Part shown: positions 9,481 through 20,200 of the stretch, in pieces
How the letters are laid out: each line of letters begins with the position of its first letter
Position numbering within the stretch: position 1 is the first letter of the stretch
DNA from: Pseudoalteromonas sp. FUC4
GTDB lineage: Bacteria > Pseudomonadota > Gammaproteobacteria > Enterobacterales > Alteromonadaceae
Length of the DNA stretch: 64,000 nucleotides
Direction of reading: 5' to 3'
Assembly (NCBI RefSeq): GCF_008370255.1
Contig: NZ_SEUI01000001.1
Location: 618,897-682,896 of the forward strand
The notes under the pieces: model-generated
Databases searched by the model: none
What the model was told of the DNA's origin: nothing
What the model saw: the letters and a program-made list of their open reading frames with translations, nothing else
Translations under genes and position numbers: made by a program

Positions 9481-10371
9481 ATGAAAACAAATAATAAGGT
9501 TAAACTAATAGCAATATCGCTGAGCTTAATCCTTGGTAGTGCAGGGGGTAATGCTCAGCCGATGCCTCATATTGCGCAACCAGGCGAAAATTGGGTTTTA
9601 CAAACTGAACGCTCAGATGAGTTTGATATTAAAGATGCTGAAAAATGGAATTTCCAAACAGAAAACTATGGTGTTTGGTCTTGGAAAGATGAAAATGCCA
9701 GTGTTTCTGACGGCATATTAAAACTAACCACTAAACGAGAAACGCATTTAAGAACGTTTTGGGATGGCTGTAATAAAACAAAAGTGCCTAAATATAGGTT
9801 GTTTTACACTTCGGGAGTTGCTAAATCTAGGGCAACAGGGAATTACGGATATTATGAGGCACGTATAAAGGGTGCGGATAAATTTCCGGGAGTGTCACCT
9901 GCATTTTGGATGTACAGCAAAATAGATCGTACTTTAACGAATGAAGGCGATGTGCAATATAGTGAAATAGATGTAGTTGAGTTAACTCAAAAACAGACGG
10001 TTCAGGAGTCGGACCATGACCTACATAATATTGTTATAAAAGATGGCGCCCCAAAGTGGATGCGACCTGGTAGCTCGCCAGAAACAAATCATAATGGCTA
10101 TCACTTACCATTTGATCCCAGTGAAGACTTTCATACTTATGGGGTTAATGTAACCAAAAACGACATTACATGGTATGTAGATAACGTTCAAGTTGGCTAT
10201 AAAAAGAATCTGTACTGGCACCGCGAGATGAACTTAACATTGTCGCAGGGCTTACGCGCACCGCATACACAATGGAAATGTAATCAATTTTATCCTTCAG
10301 ATAATCAGTCTGCACAAGGTTTTCCAACATCAATGGAAATTGATTACGTGAGAACGTGGTTAAAGCAATAA
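9481..10371 (+). CDS. cgkA: Kappa-carrageenase, family GH16
   Basis: A 296-residue secreted endo-hydrolase that cuts beta-1,4 bonds of kappa-carrageenan. The catalytic signature EIDVVE gives nucleophile Glu162, Asp164 and acid/base Glu167. Segments such as FQTENYGVWSWK, GVAKSRATGNYGYYEARIKG, ESDHDLHNI and LTLSQGLRAPHTQWKCNQFYPS match what I recall of the P. carrageenovora enzyme almost throughout. Signal peptide ends near GGNA-QPM. The protein stops right after the catalytic domain (VRTWLKQ), whereas the P. carrageenovora precursor, as I recall, has about 100 more residues with a C-terminal module. No operator-like motif lies in the 73-base gap upstream, so it may be read from the preceding gene. 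Confidence 0.95.
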   Translation: MKTNNKVKLIAISLSLILGSAGGNAQPMPHIAQPGENWVLQTERSDEFDIKDAEKWNFQTENYGVWSWKDENASVSDGILKLTTKRETHLRTFWDGCNKTKVPKYRLFYTSGVAKSRATGNYGYYEARIKGADKFPGVSPAFWMYSKIDRTLTNEGDVQYSEIDVVELTQKQTVQESDHDLHNIVIKDGAPKWMRPGSSPETNHNGYHLPFDPSEDFHTYGVNVTKNDITWYVDNVQVGYKKNLYWHREMNLTLSQGLRAPHTQWKCNQFYPSDNQSAQGFPTSMEIDYVRTWLKQ

Positions 10372-10438
10372 AAAGCTTAAAGCCCATTCTAATAAAGTGT
10401 AAATATTAGCCAAATTAAAATTTACTTGTTGCCAATGA

Positions 10439-10453
10439 AAACATCATATGTTT
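10439..10453. promoter_or_regulatory. Operator-like palindrome, site 2
   Basis: Exact AAACATCATATGTTT: 6-bp inverted arms with a 3-bp spacer. It lies 95 bases before the sulfatase start and directly upstream of a candidate promoter. Confidence 0.75.
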
Positions 10454-10456
10454 ATA

Positions 10457-10486
10457 TTGTTAAAATCAATTTTGCACTTTTATAAT
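10457..10486 (+). promoter_or_regulatory. Candidate sigma-70 promoter for the sulfatase unit
   Basis: TTGTTA (10457-10462), an 18-base spacer and TATAAT (10481-10486) begin three bases after the operator-like site. The operator therefore sits just upstream of the -35 box. Confidence 0.45.
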
Positions 10487-10548
10487 AAAGTATAGGCTGA
10501 TTGCTAAAATACTGACGTAGCAATTTTTAGTTGTTTAAAAGGACACAC

Positions 10549-12072
10549 ATGAACTTATTTAAAATAAAAATGGTGATGCTGTTAGGGTGCTGCACATTAT
10601 TTGCTTCCAATTTATATGCAAAAGATGCAGAGCTGAAAAACTCTGAAGCCAAAAAGCCAAATGTGCTTATTTTACTGTTTGATGATATGCGCTTTGATAC
10701 GTTTTCTTATCGTAATGGCCCAGTTTCAACGCCAAACATTGACGCATTAGCAAACGAAGGTACACGTTTTGATCAAGCGATGACATCTACTGGCTTATGT
10801 TCTCCTTCGCGCGCAGCTATGTTTACTGGGCGCTGGGGACATAAAACGGGGCTTGACGATAACGTGGGGCTTTATCATTCACGTCTTTCGGAGTTATCAC
10901 TTAGTGAAGGCAGCGTAATTAAACGTGCAACTAGTGTAGGTTACGATGTTAGTTATGTAGGTAAATGGCACTTAGGCGCACAAGGGCCAGCACTGCGCGG
11001 TGCTAACTTTATGTGGGGGCACGACAAAGATGAAGAGCGTAATGGCCGTCCTTTTACGCCTTATGGTACACAAAAAAATGTTGCCCGTATGGATGCAGGT
11101 GAGCGCGATGAAAACGGCGAAAAGCACGATTACTATAAAACACTTCCGGGTACATACGCAGATACAGTAACGGCTAAAGAAGTAAACGAAGGCAAATTAA
11201 TGCTGAAAAATGCGGCCAAATCAGACAAACCATTTTTTGGTATTGTTAGTTTTGAGCAACCTCATCCGCCGTACCGCGTACCAGAACCTTACGCCAGCAT
11301 GTACGACTACAAAGATATAAAACTTCCTAAAAACTTTGGTATAGAACGCAAAAATAAACCAATGGCGCAAGATGATATTTGGTGGCCTTGGCACGATGTA
11401 AGCCACATGACTGAAACCGATTGGCGCAAAGCGCATAGTTTTTACTATGGTGCCATTGCCATGATTGACCACGCAGTTGGTGAGCTTATTAATACCGCCA
11501 AAGAAGAAGGTTTATACGACGACCTACACATTATTTTAGTAGGCGACCAAGGCAGTATGCTAGGCGAGCATAACCTTTATGACAAAGGCCCATATGCGTA
11601 TGACGAATTAATGCGTATGCCACTTATTATTCGTGATCCGAGCCTTGAGCCTAAAATAATTAACCGCCAAGTGTCTATGCTCGACATAGCCCCAACACTT
11701 CGCCAGTGGATGACACTCCCCCTTGATGGCGACGAAGATGGGCGTTCACTTTTACCATTGATGAAGCAAGGCGATAGTGCTGATACTGGCAAGGATGACT
11801 TAGCTCTTTATGCCTACGAATGGTACAACGGCGGATGGTTTGGTATTAGAGCTATACGTACCCCTGAAATGAAGTTTGTATGGAATCCAGGCGACAGCCG
11901 CGATGAATTATACGACTTAAAAAATGATCCGTACGAAATCACAAACCAAATAGATAATCCTAAATACAAAAAACAGCTTACTGATTTAGTGCATAAAATG
12001 GCGGGAGAGCTTAAGCGTATTGAAGACCCATCATTAACTAAATTTAATCACCACATGAAAGCTTTTTTATAG
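10549..12072 (+). CDS. S1-family sulfatase (CSPSR type)
   Basis: ATG 10549 is preferred over a TTG at 10531 because AAAGGA sits seven bases upstream and a normal signal peptide follows (cleavage after NLYA). The 507-residue protein has the formylglycine motif C84-S-P-S-R, metal-binding LFDDMR, and later GDQGSMLGEHNLYDKG. Sulfatases of this type remove sulfate esters from carrageenan oligosaccharides in the periplasm. The motif and architecture differ from the two CGPSR sulfatases in this locus, fitting the arrangement reported for Pseudoalteromonas carrageenan loci with two S1_19 enzymes and one further S1 enzyme. Which sulfate position it attacks (for example 2-O on anhydrogalactose) is not readable here. 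Confidence 0.88.
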   Translation: MNLFKIKMVMLLGCCTLFASNLYAKDAELKNSEAKKPNVLILLFDDMRFDTFSYRNGPVSTPNIDALANEGTRFDQAMTSTGLCSPSRAAMFTGRWGHKTGLDDNVGLYHSRLSELSLSEGSVIKRATSVGYDVSYVGKWHLGAQGPALRGANFMWGHDKDEERNGRPFTPYGTQKNVARMDAGERDENGEKHDYYKTLPGTYADTVTAKEVNEGKLMLKNAAKSDKPFFGIVSFEQPHPPYRVPEPYASMYDYKDIKLPKNFGIERKNKPMAQDDIWWPWHDVSHMTETDWRKAHSFYYGAIAMIDHAVGELINTAKEEGLYDDLHIILVGDQGSMLGEHNLYDKGPYAYDELMRMPLIIRDPSLEPKIINRQVSMLDIAPTLRQWMTLPLDGDEDGRSLLPLMKQGDSADTGKDDLALYAYEWYNGGWFGIRAIRTPEMKFVWNPGDSRDELYDLKNDPYEITNQIDNPKYKKQLTDLVHKMAGELKRIEDPSLTKFNHHMKAFL

Positions 12073-12141
12073 CCGAGTAATGCCCTTTGGTGGGCCTTAA
12101 TTGGCCTGCTATTTTTTATTATCAAAATTGAGATTGGCACT

Positions 12142-13584
12142 ATGAAAACACACACAAAATTATTGAGCGCTTTATCATCGCTTGCTTTATTAATTGGCTC
12201 TGCGGGTATACACGCAAGTGAACAAAAACCTAATATTATTCTTATTGTTGCAGATGACCTAGGTTATGCAGATGTAGGTTTTAATGGCTCTAAGGATATT
12301 ATTACCCCAAATATTGATGATCTTGCTAAATCGGGTACTTCCTTTTCAGACGCTTACGTAGCGCACCCGTTCTGCGGCCCAAGCAGAGCTGCGTTAATGA
12401 CAGGTCGTTACCCACATAAGATTGGATCACAATTTAATTTACCAACACGCGGCTCAAACGTAGGCGTACCTACTGACGCTAAGTTTATTAGTAAATTACT
12501 AAACGAAAATAATTATTTTACCGGTGCATTAGGTAAATGGCATATGGGCGATGCGCCGCAGTATCATCCAAATAAACGTGGTTTTGATGAGTACTATGGA
12601 TTTTTAGGCGGTGGGCATAACTATTTCCCTGACCAATATCAACTTCAGTATAAAAAGCAAAAGGCACAAGGCTTAAAAAATATTTTTGAGTACATTACTC
12701 CGCTTGAGCACAACGGCGAAGAAGTAAAAGAAACGCAGTACATTACTGATGCACTTTCGCGCGAAGCCGTTAATTTTGTAGACAAAGCTAAATATAAAAA
12801 AAATCCATTCTTTTTATATTTAGCTTACAACGCACCGCATGTGCCATTGCAAGCTAAAGACGAAGATATGGCAATGTTTCCTGATATAAAAAATAAAGAC
12901 CGTAAAACATACGCAGGTATGGTTTACGCGGTTGACCGTGGCGTGGGTAAACTAGTAGAAACCCTGAAAAAAAATAATCAGTATGATAATACGCTTATTG
13001 TATTTATGAGTGATAACGGTGGCAAATTAAGTAAAGGCGCTAATAACTTCCCACTTAAAGCCGGTAAGGGAAGTACACAAGAAGGCGGCTTTAGAGTACC
13101 TATGTTGTTTCATTGGCCTAAACATGTACCTGCGGGCAAGCGTTTTTCACACCCTGTATCGGCACTTGATTTATACCCAACATTTGCAGCTTTAGCGGGC
13201 GCTAAGGTAGAAGAAAACCAACATTTAGATGGTACAGATATGTGGCCTGCATTTATTAAAAATGAAAACCCACATAAAGATGAGCCTATTTATGCTCTTC
13301 GTCATCGTAAAGGTTACAGTGATGCAGCGATACGCTTAAATCAATGGAAAGCTCTGAAAGTTAACCAGCAACCGTGGCAGTTATTTAATATCGAAAACGA
13401 TATTTCTGAAAAACACGATGTAAGTAAATCTAATAAAGCACTGTTAACCGACATGGTTCGCGAAATGGAAAAATGGAGCTGGGATAACCAGCAGCCAAAA
13501 TGGTTTCACGAAACGGCTGAAGGTGCGAACTGGCGATTAGATGCCATGCCACGATTCGATAAAACGTTTAAAACAACTAAGTAA
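12142..13584 (+). CDS. S1-family sulfatase, S1_19-like (CGPSR type)
   Basis: A 480-residue secreted sulfatase (signal peptide to IHA-SEQ) with metal-binding VADDLGYADVG and the formylglycine motif C78-G-P-S-R-A, followed by LMTGRYPHKIG and GKWHMGD. It lies 69 bases after the previous sulfatase and 25 bases before the FG-GAP lipoprotein gene, so the three probably form one unit under the operator at 10439. S1_19 enzymes known from carrageenan loci remove 4-O-sulfate from galactose; that specificity is inferred from family. The cysteine must be converted to formylglycine by a maturase, and none is encoded in this window. Confidence 0.88.
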   Translation: MKTHTKLLSALSSLALLIGSAGIHASEQKPNIILIVADDLGYADVGFNGSKDIITPNIDDLAKSGTSFSDAYVAHPFCGPSRAALMTGRYPHKIGSQFNLPTRGSNVGVPTDAKFISKLLNENNYFTGALGKWHMGDAPQYHPNKRGFDEYYGFLGGGHNYFPDQYQLQYKKQKAQGLKNIFEYITPLEHNGEEVKETQYITDALSREAVNFVDKAKYKKNPFFLYLAYNAPHVPLQAKDEDMAMFPDIKNKDRKTYAGMVYAVDRGVGKLVETLKKNNQYDNTLIVFMSDNGGKLSKGANNFPLKAGKGSTQEGGFRVPMLFHWPKHVPAGKRFSHPVSALDLYPTFAALAGAKVEENQHLDGTDMWPAFIKNENPHKDEPIYALRHRKGYSDAAIRLNQWKALKVNQQPWQLFNIENDISEKHDVSKSNKALLTDMVREMEKWSWDNQQPKWFHETAEGANWRLDAMPRFDKTFKTTK

Positions 13585-13609
13585 GTTTTATCAAATTCAT
13601 GGAGGCTTT

Positions 13610-15481
13610 ATGAAAGTAAAAACAATTGTATGGCATGTTTCTTTGTTATGCATGGGCGTAAGCTTACTCGGTTGTCAACAAGCGAGTGCCCTAGCGGGTG
13701 CTCAGCTAACACCGGGCAAAACATTATTTACTGAGCAGCACCAAGCAATTAAATTAGAAAACAAAAATCGCCGTAAATGGGATAACGCATTAATAAGCGA
13801 TTTAGACCAAGACGGTTACCCAGATCTATTACTTACCGACCATGGTTATACCATTCGTTTGTATTGGAACAATAAAGGCGTTTACGACAAAGGGCGCGAC
13901 CTTATTGTGGGTGATATGCACGGTATTGGCGTAGGCGATTACGACAAAGATGGCAAAATGGATATTTTGCTTTCACGTGGTGGTGGCTCTGGCGATAATG
14001 CGCGTAATGCTAAGTTATTTCACTTTAACAAAAGAGAAATTGTTGAAGGCGGTGAGTTTTCACCCAAACTACCAACGTTGCGTGGGCGCACTAGTAAGTT
14101 TTTTGATGCCAATAACAACGGTCATTTAGATTTATTACTAATGGGATTCCCGCAGGCTAATAGCGGTAAACAAACCAGTAATTTTATTTATAAAAACGAT
14201 GGTAGCGGCAATATAACTCACGCAAGTGATTTACCAAAAACTAATCGAGATGGTCAAAAAGTCCTTATTACAGATTTTAATAACGATAAAATTGACGATT
14301 TAGTAATTTACGGCGACGGTGCTTTACGTGTTTTAAAAGGCAATGGCGACTTTACCTTTAGTGACGTAACCGCCAATGCTTTACCTAATAAAATAATGGA
14401 TGCGACGGGTGTTAGCGAAATCGATTTTGATAATGATGGTGACTTTGATTTATATATAAGTCGTGCTAACCCATTACAAGCAGGCGATACGTTTTTTGAT
14501 GCTAAAAGCCACACATTTGGTTTTTACACCAAGCGTGGACCATTTAAATATGATGACTTACTTATTGGCGATACGCTTAATTTAGTTAACTACCAATCAC
14601 CTTATCCAAACCAAGATGTATTTGTAGGCGAAGGCACTTATAAATATAAATTTGAAGGTGAAAGGCACAGTGGTCAAAACGTCAATATTGTTAGCAGTAA
14701 TGGCCTAGGCTGGGCCGATACCCAACCTAATAAAGGTTTGTATGTTGGTTATATAGGCAATGATAAATGGCGTATGGCGGGTAATACTTTTTCACCTACA
14801 ACGGGTGTTGTAACCGGTGTTAAGCACTATACGGTAAATAAAAAACCAGTGGCACCATCGGATTTACTGCTTAAAAATGAAAGTGGAAAATTTGTAGATG
14901 TGAGTGCTAAAGCTGGCATTAAAACAAACTTAAATACGACCGGCGTAAGTGTGGGAGATTTCAACAACAACGGCTACCAAGATTTGTTTGTTGTTAAACA
15001 AGGCAACTTGGTAACGCCTACATCGCAAATACTGTATTTAAATAATGGCGATAACACATTTAACCAAGCGACTCACTCGGGATTAATAACAAACACCTTA
15101 GGTACCATTGGCTCAGGCGCAAATGTACTTGATTACAACTTAGACGGCCAGGTCGATATTATTATGAATAACGACAGAGGTCAGTGGCACTTGTTTAGTA
15201 ACCAAACCAATAACAGTAATCACTATGCATTACTGCGTATAAGTAATTCACTTAAGCATAATGCTAGCCCCATAGGCGCTATAGCGACACTTAAAGGCTG
15301 TGGTAAAACCCTTACAAGACGCGTGTCGCCTGATGCCGCACCTTATACACAATCATTTGATAACGTGGTTCATTTTGGTTTAGGCCAGTGCAACGAAATA
15401 GATAACGTAAGTGTGCGTTACAGCAATGGCGAAGTAATAAGTAAATCTAAGGTTGGGACAGATCAAGTAATCAATTTTTAA
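13610..15481 (+). CDS. FG-GAP/VCBS-repeat lipoprotein with C-terminal ASPIC/UnbV domain (CRTAC1-like), copy 1
   Basis: ATG 13610 with GGAGG four bases upstream is chosen over 13541, which lies inside the sulfatase gene. The 623-residue lipoprotein (lipobox LLGC) carries at least seven calcium-type FG-GAP/VCBS loops (DLDQDGYPD, DYDKDGKMD, DANNNGHLD, DFDNDGDFD, DFNNNGYQD, DYNLDGQVD), implying a beta-propeller. A roughly 130-residue insertion (residues about 300-430) follows the fifth loop, and an ASPIC/UnbV domain closes the protein (about 550-623). No enzymatic residues are recognised. Its paralogue at 24214 shares the whole layout. A surface-exposed sugar-binding or scaffolding role is a guess from location and fold. 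Confidence 0.75.
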   Translation: MKVKTIVWHVSLLCMGVSLLGCQQASALAGAQLTPGKTLFTEQHQAIKLENKNRRKWDNALISDLDQDGYPDLLLTDHGYTIRLYWNNKGVYDKGRDLIVGDMHGIGVGDYDKDGKMDILLSRGGGSGDNARNAKLFHFNKREIVEGGEFSPKLPTLRGRTSKFFDANNNGHLDLLLMGFPQANSGKQTSNFIYKNDGSGNITHASDLPKTNRDGQKVLITDFNNDKIDDLVIYGDGALRVLKGNGDFTFSDVTANALPNKIMDATGVSEIDFDNDGDFDLYISRANPLQAGDTFFDAKSHTFGFYTKRGPFKYDDLLIGDTLNLVNYQSPYPNQDVFVGEGTYKYKFEGERHSGQNVNIVSSNGLGWADTQPNKGLYVGYIGNDKWRMAGNTFSPTTGVVTGVKHYTVNKKPVAPSDLLLKNESGKFVDVSAKAGIKTNLNTTGVSVGDFNNNGYQDLFVVKQGNLVTPTSQILYLNNGDNTFNQATHSGLITNTLGTIGSGANVLDYNLDGQVDIIMNNDRGQWHLFSNQTNNSNHYALLRISNSLKHNASPIGAIATLKGCGKTLTRRVSPDAAPYTQSFDNVVHFGLGQCNEIDNVSVRYSNGEVISKSKVGTDQVINF

Positions 15482-15523
15482 TTACAACGTTTGATTACGA
15501 CAAAGTTAACTATGAGAGGTAAA

Positions 15524-15557
15524 AAGCAAGGTTTGGTAACAAGCCTTGCTTTTTTTT
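15524..15557 (+). terminator. Rho-independent terminator
   Basis: Perfect 8-bp stem AAGCAAGG / CCTTGCTT with a 12-base loop and a run of Ts after it, 43 bases past the FG-GAP lipoprotein stop. Confidence 0.8.
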
Positions 15558-15588
15558 CGCAAAAAATTAAGAATAAAAGAGAGCAATA

Positions 15589-16698
15589 ATGAATAAAAAT
15601 AAATTAGCGGGTTTAGTGTGCTTATTTACTGTGTTTGGCTGTAGTACCCACACGGCTCAAAGCAATAATCAAAGCATAAATAAAGGGGGAGTAAGTGCAT
15701 CTTTAGCGTCTGTTAAAACGTCTAATACACTGCTTGAGAGTGCGAGTTTATTTGCATTACTCCCTGACTATTGCCCAACCCCAGACGCTTTTGCTGCCTC
15801 TCCTACAGGAGAGCTTACTTTATCGTGTGTTAACTATGCCAATAAAGGGCTACAAGCGGGTGTGCTGGTTAATATTAATAATGACAAAACGTTTACTAAA
15901 ATAGCCCAGTTGTCGGGGCCAAATAATAAAGGGAAGGGTCGTCCTATGGGCCTTGCCTATGCTCCTGATGGTGCGTTATTTGTAGCCGATAACCAAGGTG
16001 CTGGCAAAGCCCGATTACTTAAACTTACCTTAAAAAATAATGCAGTTATTAACACTCAAGTCGTTGCCAAAGGTATGAGTTCGCCAAATGGTGTGCGCTA
16101 TCAAAATGGCTATATTTACGTAACTCAACTGCGTGTGCCAAGTAAAAATAAGACCGAGACTCTCAGTGGGATATATCGTTTTAAGGCCACAGATACCAAT
16201 ATATTAGTGACTAACAGTACAGATGATCCGCATTTATTGTTTTTGGCTAAAACAATTAATAAGCAACGTAAATTTGGACTTGATGGCTTAGTGTTCGACT
16301 CACAGGGTAACTTGTTTGTAACTAACCTAGGTGACGACTTAATTTATAAATTAACGTTTGATACAAACAACAACCTGCTTAGCCAAAGTACCTATGCAAC
16401 ACTTCCAAAAGGAAGTGGACCTGATGGCTTAACTATAGACCCTCAAGGCAATTTATACGCTGCAGGTTTTTTAACTAATCAAGTTATAAAAATTGATACA
16501 AACCAAAATGTAACCGTTATTGCATCGTACCCCGATAACAATTCAGAAAATGGTGAATTAGACCAACCCGCCGATATTATTTATTATAAAGGCTCTTTGC
16601 TTATATCGAATTTTGACTTGCTTACAGGTCCAGGCATTACCAATACTGGGCATGGCAAACCTTATACGGTAAGTGAAATTAAGTTACACAATAAGTAA
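15589..16698 (+). CDS. Secreted SMP-30/NHL-type beta-propeller lipoprotein
   Basis: A 369-residue lipoprotein (lipobox VFGC, Cys18). Repeats such as RPMGLAYAPDGALFVADNQG, DGLVFDSQGNLFVTNLGDD and DGLTIDPQGNLYAAGF show NHL/SMP-30-like propeller blades. It differs from the cytoplasmic SMP-30 lactonase at 34191 in being exported. It could be a periplasmic lactonase or a binding protein; metal ligands cannot be assigned with confidence. It starts after a terminator and has no operator-like site of its own, so its expression probably depends on read-through from 13610. GAGAG lies six bases upstream of the ATG. Confidence 0.65.
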   Translation: MNKNKLAGLVCLFTVFGCSTHTAQSNNQSINKGGVSASLASVKTSNTLLESASLFALLPDYCPTPDAFAASPTGELTLSCVNYANKGLQAGVLVNINNDKTFTKIAQLSGPNNKGKGRPMGLAYAPDGALFVADNQGAGKARLLKLTLKNNAVINTQVVAKGMSSPNGVRYQNGYIYVTQLRVPSKNKTETLSGIYRFKATDTNILVTNSTDDPHLLFLAKTINKQRKFGLDGLVFDSQGNLFVTNLGDDLIYKLTFDTNNNLLSQSTYATLPKGSGPDGLTIDPQGNLYAAGFLTNQVIKIDTNQNVTVIASYPDNNSENGELDQPADIIYYKGSLLISNFDLLTGPGITNTGHGKPYTVSEIKLHNK

Positions 16699-16804
16699 GG
16701 TTTTAATTTAAGTTAAGCGCTTAAATTAGGTTCTTAAATTAAAATCGTGTGTATTGCCGTGTATGTTTGAGCTTTAGATTTATGAGCAATACATTTGGTT
16801 TACC

Positions 16805-16839
16805 GCTTTCAAAACTGCTGATTGGCAGTTTTTGAAAGC
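16805..16839. repeat. Inverted repeat (hairpin), possible terminator or operator
   Basis: GCTTTCAAAACTGC and GCAGTTTTTGAAAGC form a stem of about 14 bp with one extra T and a 6-base loop, 106 bases after the propeller gene. No T run follows, so a simple terminator is uncertain. Confidence 0.5.
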
Positions 16840-17108
16840 TGTAAATACTCTAATGAGCATAAATTAATATTATAAACCCTCGTAAATTTCTTTCTGAACA
16901 ACTCAATTTTAATCATTTTGAACAACATTCTTTATTTATTAATGGGGCTTTTGGGTCTCTTTTTTTGTTTTGTATTAAAAATAAAAATATCTACGTTACT
17001 TTTACTTAAATATTAATGAATTTAAATTGTTTAAAAACAGCGGTTTAAATTACTTCGTTTGAAAAAGAAACAAAAATGTAAAAATCAAAGTAAACGACTT
17101 GTAAATAC

Positions 17109-17123
17109 AAACATCATATGTTT
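17109..17123. promoter_or_regulatory. Operator-like palindrome, site 3
   Basis: Exact AAACATCATATGTTT, 155 bases before the TonB receptor start. Confidence 0.75.
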
Positions 17124-17141
17124 AACTTGATCGCAAGTTAA
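17122..17141. promoter_or_regulatory. Second palindrome abutting the operator-like site
   Basis: TTAACTTG-ATCG-CAAGTTAA, a perfect 8-bp inverted repeat with a 4-base centre. It shares two bases with the operator-like site at 17109 and is not seen at the other eight operator sites. Confidence 0.45.
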
Positions 17142-17278
17142 GCAGCGCTCTGAAACGAAATTAGGATACCAGGACGTTCATTCATTTTATCTGTGACGCT
17201 TAACTAACAATAAAAACAGACGACATCATCACACACTGGCATTGAGAAAAACGATGCCGATAAACAGGAGAGCACACA

Positions 17279-20200
17279 ATGCAGCATAACTTTAGGTTAT
17301 CAGCAGTCTCTGCAGCTATTATTGCTTCGCTTATTTCATCATCTGCTTTCGCACAAGAAGATGAAGAAAAAGAGAAAATAAAACTACAAAAAGATATCGA
17401 AATAATTGAAGTCCAAGGGATCAAAAGTAGCTTACGAAAAGCGGTAAACGCAAAGCGCTTTTCCGACAACGTAAGTGACTCAATTCATGCTGAAGATGTA
17501 GGTAAATCAACAGATCAAAACATCGCTGATGCACTATCTAGAGTAACAGGGGTGAGCATTCAAGAAGAAGGCGGTGAAGGAACTCGTATATCAATTCGTG
17601 GTGCCGGACCTTCTTTAAATCAAATATCAATGAATGGTGTAGCACTTACAGGCGGACTAAGTACCGATGGCTCTAGTGCGGGTGCTACTAACGATAATAG
17701 TGTTGATTTAAGCTCTTTTTCGTCAGATATATTGTCATCTATCGATGTAATTAAAACATCTTCTGCTGATAACGATGAAGGCTCACTCGGCGCAAGTGTT
17801 GTGCTTAGAACTGTAAAACCGCTAAATTTAAACAAACCACGTCGTTCTTTTACGGTTGAAGGGCGCTACAACGAGTTTTCTGATGAAAATGACTCACGCA
17901 TTAATTTTAGCTTTTCTGATAAATACTTCGACGACACCTTTGGCTTTATTATAACCGCCTCTAAAGATACACAAAAAACACGACAAGATCGTATTAATAC
18001 TGATTGGTCTAACGGCGCAATTCCTATTGTTGATTTAGATGATGCAACGGGCCGTACAGCACATGACACCGTTACAGGCAAAGCAATCAGGGTACTTGGC
18101 AATCAACGTGATGCTGATGGAAATAAGCTTTTTGGTGAAAATGGAGAAGCATTATTAAATCCACTGAGTTCACTTAATAATTACGACCCTGAAACGCAAA
18201 TATTACATGAAGGTGATTTATTTGTTTTAGCGCGTGAGGTTATTGATTTTACATTAAATAATGACCAACGAGATCGCTTATCAGTGTCTACAGGTTTTCA
18301 ATACCAACCAACAGAGTCACTCGATATTCAGCTTGATATTACCCACACAGAGCAGGATGTATTAACCGACAGTCAACGGCTGCGTTTAAACATGGGACCT
18401 GTAACACCTTTAATTTATGCCGGTGACGACAATACAGCACTAAACGGGGTTGATTTATCGACCAATACCTTGCAGCAATCAAGTAGCCGCTCTACAGGTG
18501 GTAACTTTGTTCGCTCCTACGGACTTAGAGAAATTGATACTAATGTAGCGTCACTCGATATTGATTATCAGGTTACCGATTCATTAAATATGAATGTGCG
18601 CGCAGGTTTTTCTAAAACGACAGATGAAACACCAGACGATGATGAAAAAGACCGTTACATCTCTATTAGTACAGCTACATGGGGCACGGCAGGTCGTCAG
18701 ATAGTTGAATCAATGCCCGATGGCAGCCACGAAATGGTTGGCTACGACTGTGGCAGTAATGGAGAATGTAGTTACTCAACTGGTGTTACACCGGGGGAGT
18801 TTGATGCCTTTGATGGTACGTCTAATGCGGTATATAGCCGTTTTAATCCGTATGACATGCAGCACAATCACTTAGGTAGTTTAGTGCTTCGTAAAAATAA
18901 ATTAGCGGATACAAACAAGTCGCTTTTTGTTGATTTTGACTATGCGCTTGATGGTGACTTTATTAGATCGCTCGAGTTTGGGGTTAAGTGGTCAAATCGT
19001 AAAAAAGATGTCTCTATTCAAAATAGAGCAACCACAAATGGCAGTGACTTAATAGATTTAGAAGACCCTGATCAAGCGTTTGAAGTACGTGGGCTTGGTA
19101 CAATTCGCTTAGCCGATATAGTGGCTGATAGCGCCTATCCTTACGATAATTTTGGTGAAGATATTCAATCAGACCGCTCTGCACAGTTTTTTAATGGCTG
19201 GCCGTTACTTGATGCCGAAAAAGCGCTTGAGATTGTTTCAGGTAAAGATGCAGGCGAAGTAGGTATACGCGAAACCATTACAGGCAGTCGTAATATTGAA
19301 ACCGAAACAAAAGCCGCTTATTTTAAAGCAAACTTTGAGCTGATGGATGGCAAGCTAACAGGTAACTTAGGCCTTAGGTATGTAAAAGATGACACAACAG
19401 CAATAGGCGTAGGCGGTATTAACTATACGCGTTTTCCACAAATGGTTGATGCGTATAATTTGTTAGTTGAGCGTGGTTTAGCAAATACAAATTTAGATGC
19501 CTGCCCGGCAGCTGTTATGGGGGTCTCTGACACGGGTCAGCCTGATCATCGTTACACACCAGCAAACGATGCTGAGCTACAAAACTGTTGGGCATGGCAA
19601 ATCACTCATGCGTATAACCGCTCAAACCCAGCTACTTTCCCTGTTGATCCGCAAACGGGTCAGTTTGTAATTCCCGGGGCTGATGGCAACACCGGACTGG
19701 GTGTAAATCAGCAAGTGTTTGTAGATGAAAATGGCAACATTATAGCTAACAATGCATTGCCTTCTTTAATTTACGACAGCAACGGGAACCTGGTTCCTAC
19801 CTCTGCTAATGCATGGGCACACTTTGCAAGTAACGGACAAATTTGGCCATTTTTAGACAGAACAACCTCATTTACAGGAACACAAGGTAGCGGACGTGAA
19901 GTACAAGACCGCGTTGCATGGGTAACTAAAAAGGGCGGACATGACGCTTATTTACCTAGCTTAAACTTAAATTATGCAGTTAACGACGAAATGATTGCAC
20001 GTTTTGCTGTTAGTAGAACAATGACGCGTCCTCGTTTTGATTCATTAAACCCACGTACACAAATTTTTGAGCAGCAATGGGACTCTGCTAATGGCTCAGC
20101 AGGTAATGCAAATTTAAAACCCCTTAAATCAACCAATCTAGACTTGTCTTATGAGTGGTACTTTAGCGATTCAGGTTTACTTTCAGCTGCGTTCTTTTAC

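Larger units (their letters stand above)
16699..17278. other. Regulatory region upstream of the large TonB receptor gene
   Basis: 580 bases without a gene. It holds a 12-bp palindrome TTAAGCGCTTAA (16713-16724), a long hairpin (16805-16839), the operator-like site at 17109-17123 and an abutting second palindrome (17122-17141). The rest is AT-rich with nothing recognised. Confidence 0.6.
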
